The notes beneath the pieces are model-generated. The model was given only the letters and a program-made list of their open reading frames with translations, was not told the DNA's origin and did no database searches. A stretch of 9,476 bases of DNA. Source: an uncultured Collinsella sp. (GTDB lineage: Bacteria; Actinomycetota; Coriobacteriia; Coriobacteriales; Coriobacteriaceae). This document shows, piece after piece, positions 6,069-9,476 of the stretch. The position numbers and the translations under genes were made by a program. The stretch lies in assembly GCA_902490365.1 (NCBI GenBank), contig CABUDQ010000064.1, forward strand, positions 1 to 9,476, in the 5' to 3' direction. Within the stretch, counting starts at the first letter, position 1. Every line of letters starts with the position of its first letter.

Positions 6069-6791
6069 ATGAATGTAGAAACTGCGCAGCGGCTCGCCGA
6101 CCTTCGTCGCAGCAAGGGCTTTAGCCAAGAAGGGCTGGCACGAAAGCTGGGGCTGTCGCGCCAGGCGGTCAGTAAATGGGAGCGCGCGGAGAGCTCGCCC
6201 GATACCGAGAACCTGATCTCGCTCGCCAAGCTCTACGGTGTGAGTCTGGACGAGCTCCTCAATCCGAGCGCTGAGATCGAGGACGATATCGAGTTTGAGA
6301 ACGAGGATCGCGCCCGTCAGCGCGAGGCCGAGGCAGCAGAGCGCGCCCGTACCCATGAGGCGGCGGCACGCGCCACGGAGGCAGCTACACAGGCAAGTGA
6401 TGCCGCGGCCAAGGCGGCGCAAGCTGCAAGTTGGAGCGCGCAGGCCGCCAATGCCGCTACGGCGCAGGTGACGGGTGCCGGTGCGGCCGGCCCGACTCCG
6501 GTGAAGGGTCCGTTCCAGTCGTTCCCGTACTGGGCCGTGTGCTGGCTGCTGTTCTTTTTGCTGATGTTCCTGTTTGGCGCCGGCCCCTTTGCCGCGCTGA
6601 TTTTCTTTACGATCCCCATCTATCACTGGGTGGCACGTGCGCTCGATGGCGATTGGGCGCGCGGGGATATTCAGCTTGGTCCGGCGCCGGCGGTCGCTAG
6701 GACTAAGGGGGAGGACGTTTCCACAGCGGTTGACGCTGACATGGCTGCCGCGACCACCGCTGAGTCGAGTGCCAAAGAAGGTGATGAATGA
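6069..6791 (+). CDS. Membrane-anchored XRE-family transcriptional regulator
   Basis: A 240-residue protein. Residues 4-64 are a typical HTH-XRE (Cro/C1-type) DNA-binding domain, including FSQEGLARKLGLSRQAVSKWERAES with the recognition helix around 29-38 and the closing LYGVSLDELL. An acidic stretch (69-80) follows, then an extremely Ala-rich, Glu/Arg-containing helix (about 82-135), probably a linker or coiled coil. A hydrophobic hairpin follows with two membrane helices (about 153-170 and 172-188), and then an acidic, Ala/Thr-rich tail. Such HTH-plus-membrane-helix proteins bind DNA from the inner face of the membrane. The ATG at 6069 has AGGAGG (6059-6064) 4 bases before it; an open frame back to 5820 lacks this and crosses the promoter region. 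The last codons overlap the next gene (ATGA), so the two are translationally coupled. The signal sensed and the target genes are not known; its own promoter dyads are candidates. Confidence 0.88.
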   Translation: MNVETAQRLADLRRSKGFSQEGLARKLGLSRQAVSKWERAESSPDTENLISLAKLYGVSLDELLNPSAEIEDDIEFENEDRARQREAEAAERARTHEAAARATEAATQASDAAAKAAQAASWSAQAANAATAQVTGAGAAGPTPVKGPFQSFPYWAVCWLLFFLLMFLFGAGPFAALIFFTIPIYHWVARALDGDWARGDIQLGPAPAVARTKGEDVSTAVDADMAAATTAESSAKEGDE

Positions 6792-7687
6792 TGAAGCTCT
6801 CGCATGAGTCTAAGAGGCGCTTGGGCATTGGCATCGGAGCGTTTGTGCTCATCATCGGGCTTGTCTTTGGCATTTCGCGGACATTGATTCATTTTGATGG
6901 TCCGTGGGATCTCGACGATGTTGTATCCGGCTTGTCTGGTATGGGCGATGCGTTTGACGAGGACGATTCCTTGAATAGCGGTAACTATTCCGCTCGGCCT
7001 CAACAGCTTTCGAGCGAAACGTTTGATGCCGACGCGTTCACATCACTTGACTTGGACGTGACGTCGGGCACGGTCGAGGTCAAACACGTCTCCGGCGGGC
7101 CGGTGCGCGTAATTGAAAGCGGTCGCGTGGCAACGGGGACCGTCGCCTTCGATGCGGCAACCCAAAATCTGGCCGAGGTTAAGGGTTCTACGCTCAAGAT
7201 TCGCCAGTTCGATTGCGATGACGAGCGCGCCATTGACCGCACGGTTACCGTCGAACTGCCGCGCGAAGTTGCCGATAACATGGTGGGCATTACAGCGAAT
7301 GTAGGAGCGGGCGATCTGACGGTCACGGACATTGCGTGTCATGACCTCAGCCTGACGTTGGACTCGGGAGACGTTGAGTTTGCGGGCACTGTAACCGACA
7401 CCCTGAATGCCAAGGTCGGTTCGGGTGATGTGACGTTCGAGCTCTACCAGGCCCCCGCGAAGTCGATGGACGTAAGCGTGGACTCGGGCGATGTGGAGAT
7501 AGCGGTTCCGAACTCTGCGGGCTTTAAGGCGAGTCTCACCGTGGGCAGCGGTGACTTCGAGAGCGATTTCCTTCCGCTTGGCTACGATGGCGAGACCATA
7601 TTGAATCTTGAATTCGACAACGGTGATAAGTCTGCCACGTATCGTTTTAAGGTCGGTTCGGGTGACATGTCGTTTGATCCGGAGTGA
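6788..7687 (+). CDS. DUF4097 beta-repeat protein with N-terminal membrane anchor
   Basis: A 299-residue protein. Residues 1-12 are basic, 12-30 form one hydrophobic membrane helix, 37-75 are an acidic, flexible linker, and 80-299 form a repetitive beta domain. A turn motif of the form (D/G)-S-G-D followed by alternating hydrophobic residues recurs: GAGDLTV (173), DSGDVEF (192), GSGDVTF (211), DSGDVEI (232), GSGDFES (253) and GSGDMSF (290), at mostly 19-21-residue steps. A related TSGTVEV lies at 92. This is the pattern of DUF4097/LiaG-like proteins, predicted to form a right-handed beta-solenoid outside the membrane. The start overlaps the stop of the XRE gene; the adjacent ATG at 6791 is equally possible, and GAAGGTG (about 6777-6783) serves either. 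Co-expression with the membrane-bound regulator suggests a sensor or effector role at the envelope, but this is inference. A terminator follows 47 bases downstream. Confidence 0.85.
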   Translation: MMKLSHESKRRLGIGIGAFVLIIGLVFGISRTLIHFDGPWDLDDVVSGLSGMGDAFDEDDSLNSGNYSARPQQLSSETFDADAFTSLDLDVTSGTVEVKHVSGGPVRVIESGRVATGTVAFDAATQNLAEVKGSTLKIRQFDCDDERAIDRTVTVELPREVADNMVGITANVGAGDLTVTDIACHDLSLTLDSGDVEFAGTVTDTLNAKVGSGDVTFELYQAPAKSMDVSVDSGDVEIAVPNSAGFKASLTVGSGDFESDFLPLGYDGETILNLEFDNGDKSATYRFKVGSGDMSFDPE

Positions 7688-7734
7688 CATGCGGTTTTCG
7701 GAGATCGGTACATATAGGCATGCTCTTTGATGGA

Positions 7735-7764
7735 GGCGCCGGAGCCGTGACGGGCTCCGGCGCC
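7735..7764 (+). terminator. Intrinsic terminator of the XRE-DUF4097 operon
   Basis: GGCGCCGGAGCC (7735-7746) pairs perfectly with GGCTCCGGCGCC (7753-7764) around the loop GTGACG. The stem can extend by an A-T pair. TTTGCCTTT follows directly. This 12-bp GC-rich stem is a strong terminator even with an interrupted T-run. Confidence 0.85.
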
Positions 7765-7772
7765 TTTGCCTT

Positions 7773-7778
7773 TACAAT
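7773..7778 (+). promoter_or_regulatory. -10 element for elp3, consistent with a leaderless transcript
   Basis: TACAAT matches five of six bases of TATAAT and ends 6 bases before the elp3 ATG at 7785. Transcription would start at or next to the A of the ATG. There is no Shine-Dalgarno. This is the layout of leaderless genes common in actinobacteria. The -35 position falls inside the terminator stem, where no consensus is seen. Confidence 0.45.
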
Positions 7779-7784
7779 GGGGTC

Positions 7785-9476
7785 ATGGAACAGATTATTT
7801 TGAACATACTCGAGGCTCTGCGTCGCGGCGAGACCGTAGACGACAAGGCACTCGTCAAACTGATACATGCCGAGGCGCGCCGCGAGGGTGCCGACAAACG
7901 CGACCTGGCCAAGCGCCGTTTGCTGCCGTTCTACCAGCGGGTGAAGCGCGAGGAGCCGGCTCGTTGGACGGCATGGAATGTCGACGCCGAGCTAGAGCGT
8001 CAACTGCTGCAGGTGCTACGCATGAAGCCTCGTCGCACGGCTTCGGGCGTGGCGACCATTACCGTCATTACCAAGCCGTGGCCGTGCTCGGGCGATTGCC
8101 TGTTTTGCCCCAACGACCTGCGCATGCCCAAGAGCTATCTGCACGCTGAGCCGGCGTGTGCCCGTGCGGAGCAAAACTGCTTCGACCCGTATCTGCAGGT
8201 GAGTGCCCGTTTGACGGCGCTTTCGCAGATGGGGCATGCGACCGATAAGATTGAGCTTATTGTGCTCGGCGGTACCTGGAGCGATTATCCGCGAGGGTAT
8301 CAGACGTGGTTTATGTCGGAGCTCTTCCGCGCGCTCAATGACGATGCCGTGGCTGGTGTGGCGGCTAACCCCATGTTGGCGCGTCCGGGCATCAACCGTG
8401 CCGAGGCGGGGCGCCTGCTCGATGACGCTCCCGCCGATGCCCTGCCGCCGGTGGTAACAGAGCGCCGCGAGCGCTATCGAGTTGCCGGCATTGCGACAGA
8501 CGAGGCTGAGCTTGCTGCCGGCGTTGCCGGCGAACAGGAGCGTGTGGATGCTGCCGTGGGATGCTATAACCGTGCGGTACGTCGTCTGTACGGCCCCGGC
8601 ACGCCGTGGGGCGAGGTCACCGAGTGGCAGACGGCAACGATGGAGGAGCTCGAGCGTCAGCAGCGCATCAACGAGACGGCGAAGCATCGCGTGGTGGGAC
8701 TCGTTATCGAGACGCGCCCCGATGCCGTAACGCCGCAGGCCCTCACGCTCATCCGCCGCCTGGGCTGCACCAAGATTCAGATGGGTATCCAGAGCCTCGA
8801 CCAGCGCCTGCTCGATATCAACGAGCGTCGCATTTCGGTGGCGCAGATCGAGCGGGCGTTTTCGCTTGCGCGCCTGTTTGGCTTTAAGATCCATGCGCAT
8901 TTTATGCTCAACTTGCTGGGCGCTACACCCGAGGGGGACAAGCGCGACTACGAGCGCTTTATGACCGAGGGGGCCTTTATGCCCGACGAGGTCAAGGTCT
9001 ACCCGTGTGCGCTCATCGAGGGCTCGCGTCTGGTGGGCTGCTACGAGCGCGGCGAGTGGCGTCCCTATACCGAGGAAGAGCTGCTCGATGTGCTTGCCGA
9101 CGACATCGTGGTGACGCCGGCGTTCTGCCGCATCAGCCGCATGATCCGCGACTTTAGTTCCGACGACATTATGGTGGGCAACAAGAAGCCCAACCTGCGT
9201 CAGCTCGTCGAGAATCGCTTGGCGGCTCGTGGAGAAGGCGCAGTGGTGCGCGAGATTCGCTATCGCGAGATCAGTACCGCGGGTGCCGACTTGGATGAGC
9301 TTTCTCTTGATGAGGAAGTGGCGTACGAAACGCCGGTGACTTACGAGCGCTTTTTGCAGTGGGTGACGCCGCGGGGCAAGATCGCGGGCTTTTTGCGGTT
9401 GTCGCTGCCCGACCATTCGTTTGTTGCCGCGCATGCGGACGAGTTGCCGACGACGCCGGACGAGGCGATGATTCGC
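7785..9476 (+). CDS. elp3: Elp3-family tRNA U34 radical SAM/GNAT enzyme, 3' truncated
   Basis: The frame is open from ATG 7785 to the window end (564 codons). Elp3 enzymes use a [4Fe-4S] radical-SAM centre and acetyl-CoA to install a carboxymethyl group on wobble U34 of tRNA. Visible: an N-terminal helical tRNA-binding region (1-85); VITKPWPCSGDCLFCPND (94-111) with cluster cysteines 101, 105 and 108 (CX3CX2C); a conserved DPYLQ (134-138) and GHATDKIELIVLGGTW (150-165); GLVIETRPD (305-313); GCTKIQMGIQS (327-337); FKIHAHFMLNLLG (367-379); VKVYPCALIEGS (403-414); and NLRQL (470-474), which leads into the zinc/GNAT part. GRIAGFLRL-type GNAT sequence begins near 531 (GKIAGFLRL) and is cut off. 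Residues about 198-275 form an insertion absent from the compact Elp3 layout I know. A long open frame on the opposite strand (8016-9434) is a shadow. It begins 20 bases after a terminator and appears to have its own promoter. Confidence 0.92.
   Translation, partial: MEQIILNILEALRRGETVDDKALVKLIHAEARREGADKRDLAKRRLLPFYQRVKREEPARWTAWNVDAELERQLLQVLRMKPRRTASGVATITVITKPWPCSGDCLFCPNDLRMPKSYLHAEPACARAEQNCFDPYLQVSARLTALSQMGHATDKIELIVLGGTWSDYPRGYQTWFMSELFRALNDDAVAGVAANPMLARPGINRAEAGRLLDDAPADALPPVVTERRERYRVAGIATDEAELAAGVAGEQERVDAAVGCYNRAVRRLYGPGTPWGEVTEWQTATMEELERQQRINETAKHRVVGLVIETRPDAVTPQALTLIRRLGCTKIQMGIQSLDQRLLDINERRISVAQIERAFSLARLFGFKIHAHFMLNLLGATPEGDKRDYERFMTEGAFMPDEVKVYPCALIEGSRLVGCYERGEWRPYTEEELLDVLADDIVVTPAFCRISRMIRDFSSDDIMVGNKKPNLRQLVENRLAARGEGAVVREIRYREISTAGADLDELSLDEEVAYETPVTYERFLQWVTPRGKIAGFLRLSLPDHSFVAAHADELPTTPDEAMIR

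Noticed and set aside
7766..8149. Plus-strand frame of 127 codons beginning near 7766
   Set aside because: It overlaps the terminator and the N-terminal Elp3 coding sequence in another frame and has no recognisable domain.
8016..9434. 472-codon open frame on the minus strand opposite elp3
   Set aside because: It is antisense to clear Elp3 sequence, has no family motif and is typical of mirror frames in GC-rich codon-biased genes.

Overview
The window is high-GC, tightly packed bacterial chromosome. Codon use, short intergenic gaps, a DUF3516-type helicase and the general protein style suggest an actinobacterium of the Coriobacteriia, most likely Collinsella-like. That placement is inference; there is no rRNA or other taxonomic marker here. 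Seven protein genes are supported. Two are cut by the window edges: the first lacks its 5' end and the last its 3' end. No tRNA, rRNA, CRISPR array, transposase or phage gene was seen.

Layout. Positions 1-900 (+) hold the C-terminal part of a DUF2130 (COG4487-type) coiled-coil protein. A perfect 18-bp-stem hairpin (921-958) then separates it from the convergent gene at 981-3662 (-), a large superfamily 2 helicase with a DUF3516-type C-terminal half. The 309-base gap 3663-3971 carries a 123-bp element with perfect 19-bp inverted termini, which looks like a miniature mobile or repeat element. Next on the minus strand come trmB (3972-4811, tRNA m7G46 methyltransferase family) and, 117 bases upstream of it, a Trm9/ALKBH8-like class I methyltransferase (4929-5801, GTG start). 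These two are probably co-transcribed. A divergent intergenic region (5802-6068) with a plausible minus-strand promoter and several dyads leads to a plus-strand pair with an ATGA overlap: a membrane-anchored XRE-family regulator (6069-6791) and a membrane-anchored DUF4097 beta-repeat protein (6788-7687). A strong terminator (7735-7764) ends this operon. Twenty bases later an Elp3-family radical SAM/GNAT enzyme begins (7785) and runs off the window.

How the parts may fit. Three of the seven genes belong to tRNA-modification families (TrmB, a Trm9-like methyltransferase, Elp3). In eukaryotes Elp3 and Trm9 act one after the other on wobble U34 (cm5U, then mcm5U). Finding homologues of both within about 2 kb of a bacterial genome is the most interesting functional hint here. 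The XRE-TM plus DUF4097 pair looks like a self-contained envelope-sensing or regulatory module and is not obviously linked to the tRNA genes.
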